38,379 bases of DNA. Source: Erythrobacter sp. CCH5-A1 (lineage in GTDB: Bacteria; Pseudomonadota; Alphaproteobacteria; Sphingomonadales; Sphingomonadaceae). Below are positions 16,173-23,792 of this stretch, piece by piece. A model generated the notes under the pieces. It worked only from the letters and a program-made list of their open reading frames with translations, had not been told where the DNA came from and made no database searches. A program made the translations under genes and the position numbers. The DNA lies in contig NZ_LSKQ01000279.1 in NCBI RefSeq assembly GCF_001557115.1, forward strand, positions 1 to 38,379. Reading direction: 5' to 3'. Numbering within the stretch: position 1 is the first letter of the stretch; every line of letters starts with the position of its first letter.

Positions 16173-16829
16173 ATGTCCGATCCCGTTCCGCTCGACGATG
16201 CCCAGCTGGCCGACAGCGTGCTGCCTGCCGGCTCCGATCCCTTCGTGCTGTTCGAGGAATGGTTCGCCGCTGCGCAGGTGGGGGAGCTCAACGATCCCAA
16301 CGCGATGGCGCTCGCCACCGCCACCCCGGGCGGCGCGCCTTCGGTGCGGATGGTGCTGCTGAAGGGGCACGGCAAAGGGGAGATCGCCGGGGGCGGCTTC
16401 ACCTTCTTCACCAATGCCGAAAGCCGGAAGGGGGGCGAGATCCGCGCCAACATGCAGGCCGCGCTGCTGTTCCACTGGAAGAGCCTGCGCCGCCAGATCC
16501 GGATCGAGGGCCCGCTGACCGAGGTGAGCCCCGAGCGCGCCGACGCCTATTTCCATTCGCGCCCCTACAAGAGCCAGGTCGGCAGCGCGGCGAGCGACCA
16601 GTCGCGCCCCTTGCCCGAGCGCCAGACCTATATCGACCGCGTGCAGGAAATCTGGGCCGAGCACGAGGCGACCGGCAAGGTGCCCCGCCCGCCGCACTGG
16701 ACAGGTTTCACTTTGTCCCCGCAAAGAATCGAATTCTGGATTGATCGCGACAACCGGCTGCATGATCGCCGCGAATTCACCCGCTCCGCTCCCGACGCGT
16801 CGTGGTCGGACACGCTGCTCTACCCCTGA
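16173..16829 (+). CDS. pdxH: Pyridoxamine 5'-phosphate oxidase
   Basis: PdxH is an FMN enzyme that oxidises pyridoxine or pyridoxamine 5'-phosphate to pyridoxal 5'-phosphate. The 218-residue protein has the FMN-binding split-barrel landmarks: NAMALATATPGGAPSVRMVL, FTFFTNAESRKGGEI, LLFHWKSLRRQIRIEG and YFHSRPYKSQVGSAAS. The C-terminal region is PPHWTGFTLSPQRIEFW followed by DRDNRLHDRREF. The ATG at 16173 has GAGGAG 9 bases upstream; an in-frame start at 16110 adds 21 residues without support. The C-terminus is WSDTLLYP instead of the classic RLAP. The next gene starts 13 bases later. Confidence 0.95.
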   Translation: MSDPVPLDDAQLADSVLPAGSDPFVLFEEWFAAAQVGELNDPNAMALATATPGGAPSVRMVLLKGHGKGEIAGGGFTFFTNAESRKGGEIRANMQAALLFHWKSLRRQIRIEGPLTEVSPERADAYFHSRPYKSQVGSAASDQSRPLPERQTYIDRVQEIWAEHEATGKVPRPPHWTGFTLSPQRIEFWIDRDNRLHDRREFTRSAPDASWSDTLLYP

Positions 16830-16842
16830 GGAACCTTCGCAA

Positions 16843-17637
16843 ATGCCCCAGAAAATCCCCTACTGGCACGTCGATGCCTTCGCTGCGGCCCCCTTCGGCG
16901 GGAATCAGGCGGCGGTGATGGTGCTCGAGGAGTGGCTGCCCGATGAGACCCTCGTGCAGATCGGCGGTGAGAACCTCTTCGCCGAAACCGCCTTCGTGGT
17001 GCGCGATACGACCGGAGAGGCCGATTGGGAGCTGCGCTGGTGCACCCCCACCTATGAAATCGCGCTGTGCGGCCATGCGACGCTGGCGAGCGGGCATATT
17101 CTCCTCGGGCGCGACGGGGGTGAGCGGATCACCTTCCGCACGCGCAAATCGGGCATTCTCGAAGTTGTGAAGGCGGGGGAGGGCTACGAGCTGGCGCTCC
17201 CCGCGATCCACACGACGCCGGGTGACTATCCCGAAGCGGTCGCGTTGCTCGGCGCGACTCCGCTTGAGGTGTGGCGCAACGAGGGGCGCTACAACATCTT
17301 CCTGTTCGAGAACGAGGCCGAGGTCCGCGCGCTCGATCCCGACATCCGCGGGCTCGGGGCGCTGGGCACCGACCAGTTCATCTGTACCGCGCCCGGGGAC
17401 AAGACCGACATCGTCAGCCGCGTCTTCGTGCCCGGCGGCGGGGTGGACGAGGATTCGGTCACCGGCTCGGCCCATGCGGTGCTGACCCCGTTCTGGGCGA
17501 AGAAGCTGGGTCGCGAGAGCTTCAGCGCGCATCAGGCGAGCCAGCGGGGCGGCGATCTGACGCTCCGGCTCGATGGTGAGCGCGCGTGGCTCGGCGGGCC
17601 CTGCGTGACGGTGGTCGAGGGCGCGTTCTACCTCTGA
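16843..17637 (+). CDS. PhzF-family isomerase/epimerase
   Basis: This 264-residue protein belongs to the PhzF group of cofactor-free isomerases; the substrate is unknown and phenazine synthesis is not implied. The catalytic Glu48 is in the conserved NLFAETAFV. Other signatures are FGGNQAAV near the N-terminus, CGHATLASGHIL (about 82-93) and VDEDSVTGSAHAVLTPFW in the second half. The two half-barrels have the expected length. The start lies 13 bases after pdxH with an AGGA that overlaps the pdxH stop region, so the two are probably cotranscribed. The link with vitamin B6 may be incidental. It converges on the serine hydrolase gene after 17 bases. Confidence 0.88.
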   Translation: MPQKIPYWHVDAFAAAPFGGNQAAVMVLEEWLPDETLVQIGGENLFAETAFVVRDTTGEADWELRWCTPTYEIALCGHATLASGHILLGRDGGERITFRTRKSGILEVVKAGEGYELALPAIHTTPGDYPEAVALLGATPLEVWRNEGRYNIFLFENEAEVRALDPDIRGLGALGTDQFICTAPGDKTDIVSRVFVPGGGVDEDSVTGSAHAVLTPFWAKKLGRESFSAHQASQRGGDLTLRLDGERAWLGGPCVTVVEGAFYL

Positions 17638-17654
17638 CCTCTCCTCTTGAGAGG

Positions 17655-18800
17655 TCACCTCTCCGGATAGAGCTCCAGCACATCGGCCGCCTGTTGCAGC
17701 ATCGGCGGGCGCTGCGCGGTGTCCGAATGGCCGAGGCGCACCAGCGTCACCTGCTGGCTCGGCGAGACCAGCACATATTGGCCCATGTGGCCGATCAGGC
17801 TGAACATGCTGTGAGGCGCGCGGTCGGGGAAGAGCGGGTGGTCCTCGGGCGCGCGGCCGGGGACGGGGCGGTTGAGCCAGATCTGGAAGCCGTAATGCGC
17901 AGCTGCCGGCGAGGGGGTGACCATCGCCTCGACCCAGCGTTGCGGGACGAGCTGTTCGCCGCCCGGCGCGCGGCCTTTGCGGCGCAGGAACTCGCCGAAC
18001 TTCGCCCAGTCGCGCGCGGTGGCGTGCATCAGCGAGCCGCCGATCAGCGTGCCCGAGGCGTCGAACTCGGGCACCATGCTGGTCATGCCGAGCGGGCCGA
18101 ACAGCCGCTGGTGCAGGTAATCGGCTACCGCCTTGCGCCGCGCCTCGGGCTTGTCGCTGCTGGTCAGCGCGCGCGCGGCGATATCGGCGAGGATGACGCT
18201 GGTGTTCGAGGAATATTCGAAGCGCTTGCCCGGCTCGGCCTCGAGCGGCTGCTCCTCGGCCCACTTGGCCATGTCGTCGCGCCCGTCGAGGAACAGCATC
18301 CTGACCTCGGAGGACTCGTAAGGCGGATCGCCTGCCTCGGTGTGCCTGAGGCCGCTCCTCATCTGGAGCAGGTGGCGCAGGGTGATCTCGCCGCGCGGAT
18401 CGCCCTGGCGCTGCCACAGCGGGACGGGGGCGGGCGAATCGAGCGCCAGCAGCCCGTCGGAGACCAGCATCCCGATCAGCACGCCGGTCACGGTCTTGGC
18501 CATCGACCAGCTGATGAAGCGGGTGTCCTTGCTGTAGCCCGGGCCATAGCGCTCGGCGGCGAGCTTGCCGTTCGCCATAAGCACCACCGCGCGGGTCTCT
18601 CCGAGGCCGGGCATGGTGAACAGGTCGTCGATCTCGCGCGCCAGCCGGTCCTTCGGCGCGCCCGCATCCCTGGTGACGGCGGCCTTGGCCTCCTCGGTCA
18701 GCGGAGCCTCGGCCGCCGGCGCCGCGCCGCAGCCAGCGAGCATCAGGAGGGCTGGCGCCAGCGGAAAGGCGCGGTTAAGGACGGCGTCGCTGAGGGTCAT
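17655..18800 (-). CDS. Serine hydrolase lipoprotein (class C beta-lactamase fold)
   Basis: This 381-residue protein has a lipoprotein signal ending LMLAGC, with Cys24 as the likely lipidated residue. The penicillin-binding-protein-like hydrolase domain follows. The nucleophile motif SMAK lies at about 99-102 and the tyrosine motif is YSSN (EYSSNTS); HLLQMRSGLRH and GHMGQYVLV are typical of this esterase/amidase group. Such proteins act as esterases, peptidases or amide hydrolases rather than clinical beta-lactamases; the substrate cannot be predicted. The ATG at 18800 begins the lipoprotein signal; an in-frame extension to 18872 would overlap the divergent gene. The divergent gene at 18836 may encode a partner (see findings). 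Confidence 0.87.
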   Translation of the reverse strand: MTLSDAVLNRAFPLAPALLMLAGCGAAPAAEAPLTEEAKAAVTRDAGAPKDRLAREIDDLFTMPGLGETRAVVLMANGKLAAERYGPGYSKDTRFISWSMAKTVTGVLIGMLVSDGLLALDSPAPVPLWQRQGDPRGEITLRHLLQMRSGLRHTEAGDPPYESSEVRMLFLDGRDDMAKWAEEQPLEAEPGKRFEYSSNTSVILADIAARALTSSDKPEARRKAVADYLHQRLFGPLGMTSMVPEFDASGTLIGGSLMHATARDWAKFGEFLRRKGRAPGGEQLVPQRWVEAMVTPSPAAAHYGFQIWLNRPVPGRAPEDHPLFPDRAPHSMFSLIGHMGQYVLVSPSQQVTLVRLGHSDTAQRPPMLQQAADVLELYPER

Positions 18801-18835
18801 CGCGCCCTCATTCCCCGAAGCATGAAGGCTTGGCA

Positions 18836-19189
18836 ATGGCGAAATCACCCGCAGCAGCGCGTCCTCGCACAAGGCGGCGTTGGGGCCTGTGGTTGCTCGC
18901 GATCATCGCCGCCGGCCTCGGCACAGCGGCCTTCGCCTTCCGCAGCGAGATCAATGGCTACGGCAGCGTGTCGGCGGCCTATTCGGCGCGGGTGGCGTGC
19001 TCGTGCCGCTATGTCGCGGGCCGTCCGCTCGGGGACTGCGCGAAGGACAAGCTCGCCGGGATGGAAGCAGTCACGCTGGTCGAGGACAACGAAACGAAGA
19101 GCGTCACCGCGCGCTTCCCACTGGTCGCCAGCGCCACCGCGACCTACCGCGAGGGATACGGCTGCGTGCTGGAGCCCTACGAGGGCTAG
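18836..19189 (+). CDS. Membrane-anchored small Cys-containing protein
   Basis: This 117-residue protein has a basic N-terminus (ARPRTRRR), one membrane helix (about 17-36) and an external domain with four cysteines (VACSCRY, GDCAKD, YGCVLE). The pattern VACSCRYVAGRPLGDC ... YREGYGCVL resembles the N-terminal module I recall in front of the hydrolase domain in other alpha- and gammaproteobacterial serine hydrolases (typically CSGVFVSGR ... YRPGLGCTL). That is recognition from memory. It is divergent from a serine hydrolase gene with only 35 bases between the starts. ATG 18836 has AAGG 7 bases upstream; a TTG two codons earlier is also in frame. Confidence 0.72.
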   Translation: MAKSPAAARPRTRRRWGLWLLAIIAAGLGTAAFAFRSEINGYGSVSAAYSARVACSCRYVAGRPLGDCAKDKLAGMEAVTLVEDNETKSVTARFPLVASATATYREGYGCVLEPYEG

Positions 19190-19205
19190 GCGGTCTTTGA
19201 TTGCG

Positions 19206-19309
19206 GCCACCTTCGGTGGCGCAGACCTCCCGCCCACCATAACATAGTGGTACTATTGGTGGCCGGGTGGGGAGGCGGGGCGGGAGGTCTGCGTCGCGCG
19301 TCAGCGCGA
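19206..19309. repeat. Compound inverted repeat with internal G-quadruplex motif
   Basis: This sits between two convergent genes. A 15-base perfect inverted repeat, GCAGACCTCCCGCCC (19221-19235) with its complement at 19278-19292, encloses a smaller imperfect hairpin starting CCACCA and ending TGGTGG around AT-rich sequence. Flanking hairpins are GCCACC/GGTGGC (19206-19220) and GTCGCGC/GCGCGAC (about 19292-19309). G-tracts at 19265-19267, 19269-19272, 19277-19280 and 19282-19284 form a quadruplex motif. It may be a bidirectional terminator or a palindromic mobile element remnant. Confidence 0.6.
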
Positions 19310-19310
19310 C

Positions 19311-19745
19311 CTAGAGAAAATACCTCATCTTGATGGTCAGGCGCTGCGTGCCCTCGCCCACCTGCATCACCGCGTCTTTGAACTTGGGCGGCGCCATCTT
19401 CACCGGCGCATCGCGCGAGAAGCCATAGCCCTCCTTGGGCATCATCCCCATCGCGCGGTCGGCCTTGCCGTTGTTGTTCTCGTCATGCAGCAGCGCGATC
19501 CCGTAGGCGCCGGGCTTCACGCCGGTGAAGCGGATTTCCTTCGTGGTCGCGGGCACCACGGTACGATAGGCATTGGGATCGTTGACGCATTTGGGGAAGA
19601 TGTCCGCGCGCGTGGTCATGCAGGCGCGGATCACGCCCTTGGCCGAGCGCACGTCGGTGACGGTGATCACCACCTCGCCCGCTTGCGCCGGAGCCGCCGC
19701 GGCCAGCCCCGCCGCCAGCCCTGCCAGAGCAAGCGCGCGCCTCAT
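19311..19745 (-). CDS. DUF2141 family exported protein
   Basis: This 144-residue protein has a signal peptide (about 1-22, ending APAQAGE) and a DUF2141 beta-sandwich. Family features are TVTDVRSAKGVIRACM near the N-terminus, PGAYGIALLHDENNNGKAD in mid-protein and GYGFSRD followed by a C-terminal strand. DUF2141 function is not established. The start codon overlaps the stop of the sterol desaturase-like gene by 4 bases (ATGA), so the two are translationally coupled. A second DUF2141 protein is encoded at 28605-29129. Confidence 0.88.
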   Translation of the reverse strand: MRRALALAGLAAGLAAAAPAQAGEVVITVTDVRSAKGVIRACMTTRADIFPKCVNDPNAYRTVVPATTKEIRFTGVKPGAYGIALLHDENNNGKADRAMGMMPKEGYGFSRDAPVKMAPPKFKDAVMQVGEGTQRLTIKMRYFL

Positions 19746-20515
19746 GCCGCCGCGCTTCCGGCGTGCCCCGCCTCGGCGACGATCCGCTTCGAGAGCCCCT
19801 TGTCCGTCCCGCACAGCCGGTCCCAAAGCCGGAAATAGAGCCCGTAATTGCATCTGTATTCCTCGTGATGACGCTCGTGATGGCTGGCGGTTATCAGCCA
19901 GTTCCCTAGCGGCGAATGAACGAGCCAGCGCGGGAACATCTCCCACCCCATGTGATTGGTGACCCCCATCACCGTCGCGATGGTCAGCACGAGGCCGAGC
20001 ACGGCGACATGGATCGGCACCAGGAACACCAGGACCGGCACGACCACCGCGCCGGTCACCGCCTCGATCGGGTGAAAGCTCATCGCGGTCCATGCCGTGG
20101 GCGGCTTGCTGTCGTGGTGGACCGCATGCGCGATCCGGAACCACTTGGGCCGGTGCATGAAGCGGTGGCTCCAGTAGAAGCAGGTGTCCTGCACGAAGAG
20201 ATAGATAAGCAGCGAGACCGGGTGATACCACAGGGGCAGCACCGCCCAGTCGGCGGTCATCAGCGTCCAGCCGTGGTGCTTCCAGCCCCACAGCACGATC
20301 CCCGCGGGCGTCCCGTAGATCGCCGCCGAGAGCAGCGACCAGCGCACCTCGCGGCCGATCTGCGCGCGCTTGCCGGCGTAGAGCCCGGGGCGCATCTTCG
20401 CCGTCGCATAGGCGAACAGCCCGCTCGTCAGCACGTAACGCAGCGCGACGATCAGCGTGACCGCCAGACTGACGATCAGCAGCGCAAGCGGGACGGGGGT
20501 GTCGGCGGGGAGCAT
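19742..20515 (-). CDS. Sterol desaturase/fatty acid hydroxylase family membrane enzyme
   Basis: This 257-residue membrane protein should be a di-iron oxygenase acting on a lipid, carotenoid or hopanoid-like substrate. The histidine ligand boxes are all present: HRFMH (HxxxH), HAVHHD (HxxHH) and HHERHHEEY (HxxHH), plus NHMGW between them. About four hydrophobic segments flank the boxes. The ATG at 20515 begins MLPADTPVPLAL, leading into the first helix; longer in-frame extensions would run back over mmcB. It follows mmcB by 46 bases and is coupled to DUF2141. The substrate cannot be chosen from sequence. Confidence 0.85.
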   Translation of the reverse strand: MLPADTPVPLALLIVSLAVTLIVALRYVLTSGLFAYATAKMRPGLYAGKRAQIGREVRWSLLSAAIYGTPAGIVLWGWKHHGWTLMTADWAVLPLWYHPVSLLIYLFVQDTCFYWSHRFMHRPKWFRIAHAVHHDSKPPTAWTAMSFHPIEAVTGAVVVPVLVFLVPIHVAVLGLVLTIATVMGVTNHMGWEMFPRWLVHSPLGNWLITASHHERHHEEYRCNYGLYFRLWDRLCGTDKGLSKRIVAEAGHAGSAAA

Positions 20516-20561
20516 GGCGGGGCAGCTATGCCGCAAATCCGCAGGCCGCGACAGGCCTAAC

Positions 20562-21056
20562 TCAGCCGTGCGCGTCCAACGTGGTCGCCAGCGGGTCGAG
20601 CAGCGCCATGTGCCGCCGCATCGCCGCCCGCGCGAGATGCTCGACCTGCGCCTTGCGGCGCGCCGGGGCGAGCGGCTCCAGCGCGGCGGAGCGCAGGATC
20701 TCGGCATCATAGCCATCGGCGACGATCACGCCGCAGGTGCCGGGCCGGTAAGCCTCGCTCTCCAGCGGGCTGCGATCGAGCGCAGGGGGCAGGCCCCAAT
20801 AGAACCGGTCGCAGAAATCGAGATAGTCGGGCCACTTGGCATCGCCGAGCAGATCGGCGCGCGCGACCTTGATCTCGACGATCACGATCAACCCCTTGGC
20901 ATCGATCCCCATCAGGTCGGCGCGGCGGCCGTTCTTGAGCGGCACCTCGGGCAGGCACCAGATGTCGTTGCGCGCGAACAGCCGGCCGATCCCCCGCGCG
21001 ACATCGCTCGCGGTGAGGATCGGCGAATCAGGAGCGAGGGACGGAGCGCCGGACAT
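20562..21056 (-). CDS. mmcB: MmcB-family DNA repair protein
   Basis: MmcB is a small PD-(D/E)XK nuclease-fold protein; in Caulobacter it is SOS-induced and contributes to mitomycin C resistance. The 164-residue protein has the active-site pattern RRADLMGID ... IVIVEIKVARADLLGD (Asp, Glu, Lys) at about residues 44-70, then WPDYLDFCDRFYWGLP. Expression is very likely under LexA, because a perfect GTTC-N7-GTTC box lies 12 bases before its start codon. An unknown gene lies upstream in the same direction, and the sterol desaturase-like gene lies downstream. The ATG at 21056 gives the family-typical length. Confidence 0.88.
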   Translation of the reverse strand: MSGAPSLAPDSPILTASDVARGIGRLFARNDIWCLPEVPLKNGRRADLMGIDAKGLIVIVEIKVARADLLGDAKWPDYLDFCDRFYWGLPPALDRSPLESEAYRPGTCGVIVADGYDAEILRSAALEPLAPARRKAQVEHLARAAMRRHMALLDPLATTLDAHG

Positions 21057-21068
21057 GGCCCAGAGTTG

Positions 21069-21083
21069 GAACGAAAGTGGAAC
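21069..21083 (-). promoter_or_regulatory. LexA (SOS) box upstream of mmcB
   Basis: On the minus strand the sequence is GTTCCACTTTCGTTC, an exact match to the alphaproteobacterial LexA consensus GTTC-N7-GTTC. It is centred about 20 bases before the mmcB start, where LexA would block transcription. This agrees with the known SOS control of mmcB in Caulobacter. Confidence 0.88.
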
Positions 21084-21099
21084 GCAGTCAAGCCTGCGG

Positions 21100-21483
21100 T
21101 CAAGCGGGTTCGGTCGCCGGGGCCTCGAGCACGCTCACCATCGCCGTGCGCGCGGCGTGGAATTCGCGCCACAGCACCAGCGCGGGGGCGGAGGTGTCCT
21201 GACCGCGGCGCGTGAGCGTGCCGAGCGCGGCAAGGCCAGTGTCGAGCATCGCCGCGCAATCGGCCACGGTGCGGGCGACCAGCGCGCGCTGCCACGGCGC
21301 GGCGCGGGTGATAATGGTGCCAAGCTCGCCGCCGATTTCGACCGGCTCGGGCGCAAGCCGCGCCAGCAGCGCGAGCGCCGCCGCCTGCCCGTGCAGCGCG
21401 ACGAGCGCCTCGGCCAGCACCTCGGGCGCCGGCACGGGGGCGGAGGCCTCGGGGAGAATCGGCTCGGGCGGAAGCGTTGCCAT
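21100..21483 (-). CDS. Conserved-looking hypothetical, probably helical
   Basis: This 127-residue protein is not a family I recognise. It begins with a Pro/Glu-rich stretch (TLPPEPILPEASAPVPAPE) and continues as an Ala/Leu-rich, apparently all-helical cytoplasmic domain (ALVALHGQAAALALLARL ... VADCAAMLDTGLAALGTL). It has no signal peptide or membrane helix. It precedes mmcB by 43 bases in the same direction, and the LexA box lies between them, so it need not be SOS-induced. The ATG at 21483 was chosen because the upstream in-frame extension covers a GC hairpin (21527-21550). Upstream, 21484-21639 holds that hairpin and no gene. Confidence 0.6.
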   Translation of the reverse strand: MATLPPEPILPEASAPVPAPEVLAEALVALHGQAAALALLARLAPEPVEIGGELGTIITRAAPWQRALVARTVADCAAMLDTGLAALGTLTRRGQDTSAPALVLWREFHAARTAMVSVLEAPATEPA

Positions 21484-21639
21484 GGGCCAGAGCTTATGAG
21501 CGCATGCTTGCCGATTGGTTAAAGCCCCTCCCGAGTCTACCCCCGGGAGGGAGGGCCGGGCACCGCACAATTGTGTGGCGCCGCCGCCCGCCTCTTGCTA
21601 AGCGGCCGCCCGCGCGCAACAATGCCCGCGCACGGCGAT

Positions 21640-21715
<76 letters not shown>

Positions 21716-21716
<1 letters not shown>

Positions 21717-21751
21717 AAGGCGCGGCCTTCCGCAAGGAGGGCCGCGCCTTT
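21716..21751 (+). terminator. tRNA terminator hairpin
   Basis: AAAGGCGCGGCC (21716-21727) pairs perfectly with GGCCGCGCCTTT (21740-21751). The 12-bp stem begins on the last base of the tRNA CCA, so it ends the transcript directly after the tRNA. Confidence 0.75.
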
Positions 21752-21761
21752 GGCGTTTCAT

Positions 21762-21845
21762 GACGGAGCGAACCTCGTTCGGAAGCGGAGCGCCGCAGGC
21801 GCGCAGCTGGCGGAGCGGCGCAGCCGCGGAGCAATCCTGTCGGGC
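21762..21845 (+). repeat. String of short hairpins ending in a partial tRNA 3'-end copy
   Basis: After the tRNA terminator there are small stems with 3-nt loops: CGAAC-CTC-GTTCG, GCGCC-GCA-GGCGC and GCGGC-GCA-GCCGC. The last 12 bases of the block, AATCCTGTCGGG (21833-21844), repeat the tRNA T-arm/acceptor sequence at 21698-21709. No gene is convincing between the tRNA and the DUF885 stop. Confidence 0.5.
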
Positions 21846-21867
21846 GCCCCGCCGCGAGCGTTATTCC

Positions 21868-23697
21868 TCACCCCTTCGCCCGCGCCGCGATCCATGCATC
21901 CACCCGCCGCTCGAGGATCGAGAGCGGCTGCGATCCGCTGGCGATCAGGAGGTCGTGGAAGCCCTTCACATCGAACTTCGCGCCGAGCTTGGCCTCGGCC
22001 CGCGCGCGCAATTCCATGATCTTGAGCATCCCGATCTTGTAGCCGGTCGCCTGGCCGGGGAGGGTGATGTAGCGCCGCACCTCGGATCGGGAGCGTTCGA
22101 TCGGCTGGCGGCCGGTCTCGTTCATGTATGTGACCGCCTCGTCCTCGGTCCAGCCGAGCGCGTGAATGCCGGTGTCGACCACCAGCCGCGCGGCGCGGAA
22201 CAACTCGGCATCGAGGCGCATGAAGTCCGCCGCGATGTCGGGATAGGCGCCCATCTCCTTGCACACCGCCTCGGCATAGAGGCCCCAGCCCTCGCCGAAC
22301 GCGACATAGCCGGTGACCGCGCGGAACTTGGGCCCGCCTTGCTGGCGCACCTGGATGTCGCCCTGCATGTTGTGGCCCGGGATCGCCTCGTGGCACATCA
22401 GCGTGTACATCGCCGCCGGATCGGGCACGGTGCCGACGAGGTGGACATAGGTCTTCGCGGGGCGCTTGCCGTCGGGGCTCGGGGCCGAGGCGTGGGCGGC
22501 GCCGCCCGCGACTTCGGAGAAGGCGGGCTCGCGCACCACCTCGATCCCGTAGGCGGGCAGCTCGCCGAACCAGCCCGGCAGCAGCGTGCGGGTCTTGGCG
22601 ACGAAGGCATTGGCGGTGTCGAGATATTCCTTCCTCGCCGCATCGTCATACTGGCGCGGCGGGTAGAGGCGCTTGCGCTCGGCATAGAAGGCGTGGCGGT
22701 CGGCAAACCCGGCCTGGCGGGCCAGCGCATCCTGCTCGGCCTCGATCCGGGCGACTTCGGCAAGGCCCGTCGCATGGATCTCGGCTGCCGTCATGTCGGT
22801 GGTGGTGACGAGCTTCAACTCGCGCTCGTAATATTCGAGGCCCCCCGGCAGGGTCAGCGCGCCGACCTTGCCGCTGGGCGCGGTCGGCAGGCTGGCCTCG
22901 GCCCACTGGATGATTGCCGCGTAAGCGGGCTGGAGCGCGAGGATCGCGGCCTTCGCCTCCGCGAGCAGCGCATCGGCCTCGGCCTGAGGCAGCGTGCCGG
23001 CCGCGACCAGCGCCGCCGTCTTGGCCTTGATGTCGGCCCACAACGCGGCGTCCGGGCCCTCGCCAAAAGGCGCGCCCGAGGTCAGCTTGCGGCTGCCTTC
23101 GATGATCGTCTCGAACTGGAAGCGCGGCGGGTTGATCCCCGCCCTCTGGCTCGCCTGCGACCGCTCGAGCGCGGCCGCCAATACGGCGGGCATGCTATTC
23201 AGACGGCCGATATAATTCCTGAGGTCGGCGGTGTCGGCGACGGTGTGGGTGTTGATCAGGAAATCGGGGAGCTGGCTGTGCGCCGAATAGAGCCGCGAAT
23301 AGAACGGCGGGCGATAGATGCGGTTAGCGAGCGCGATCTCGGCCCGCTCGGCCTCGAGCGCCCAGATGTCGTAATTGACCTGCGCGGCAGGCGAGAGCTT
23401 GGCGCGGTCGAACTGCGCCTTCATCCGCGCGACGCTGGCCTTGCGCCATTCGACCTCGGCGCGGGCGGCCTCGTCCGAATTGTCGTTCCAGCGGTCGCCG
23501 CCCTGCTTGATCCCGAGCCTTGTGGCCAGCTGCGGCTGGGTCTTCACCCAGACGGCGAATTCGGCGTCGAGAAAGGCGGTGAGGCTCGCGTCCTCGCTCT
23601 GTGCGGCGGGCGCGGCGGCGGTCTGGGCGAAGGCGGCGGCAGGCAGCATCGCGGCGGCAAGCGCCATGGCGAGGCTGAAGGTCAGCGGGTTGGTCAT
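21868..23697 (-). CDS. DUF885 family exported metallopeptidase-like protein
   Basis: This 609-residue protein has a signal peptide (about 1-25, ending PAAAFAQ) and one long, mostly helical DUF885 domain. The probable zinc site is CHEAIPGHNMQ (two His and one Glu, an HExxxxH-like motif), with EGWGLYAE downstream supplying a further Glu. These match thermophilic carboxypeptidase-like DUF885 proteins, so a periplasmic peptidase role is likely but not shown. The ATG at 23697 begins the signal peptide and has AAGGGG upstream; longer in-frame versions would overlap the AraC gene. It lies 95 bases downstream of that regulator on the same strand. Confidence 0.88.
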   Translation of the reverse strand: MTNPLTFSLAMALAAAMLPAAAFAQTAAAPAAQSEDASLTAFLDAEFAVWVKTQPQLATRLGIKQGGDRWNDNSDEAARAEVEWRKASVARMKAQFDRAKLSPAAQVNYDIWALEAERAEIALANRIYRPPFYSRLYSAHSQLPDFLINTHTVADTADLRNYIGRLNSMPAVLAAALERSQASQRAGINPPRFQFETIIEGSRKLTSGAPFGEGPDAALWADIKAKTAALVAAGTLPQAEADALLAEAKAAILALQPAYAAIIQWAEASLPTAPSGKVGALTLPGGLEYYERELKLVTTTDMTAAEIHATGLAEVARIEAEQDALARQAGFADRHAFYAERKRLYPPRQYDDAARKEYLDTANAFVAKTRTLLPGWFGELPAYGIEVVREPAFSEVAGGAAHASAPSPDGKRPAKTYVHLVGTVPDPAAMYTLMCHEAIPGHNMQGDIQVRQQGGPKFRAVTGYVAFGEGWGLYAEAVCKEMGAYPDIAADFMRLDAELFRAARLVVDTGIHALGWTEDEAVTYMNETGRQPIERSRSEVRRYITLPGQATGYKIGMLKIMELRARAEAKLGAKFDVKGFHDLLIASGSQPLSILERRVDAWIAARAKG

Positions 23698-23792
23698 CGG
23701 CAAGTCCCCTTGGCGCAGCTGTGGCGCATCGCGCCAGCCTAGCGGGCGCGCGAGTTGCGCTGAAGTCCCCTTTATCGAGCAGGGTGCGCAGT

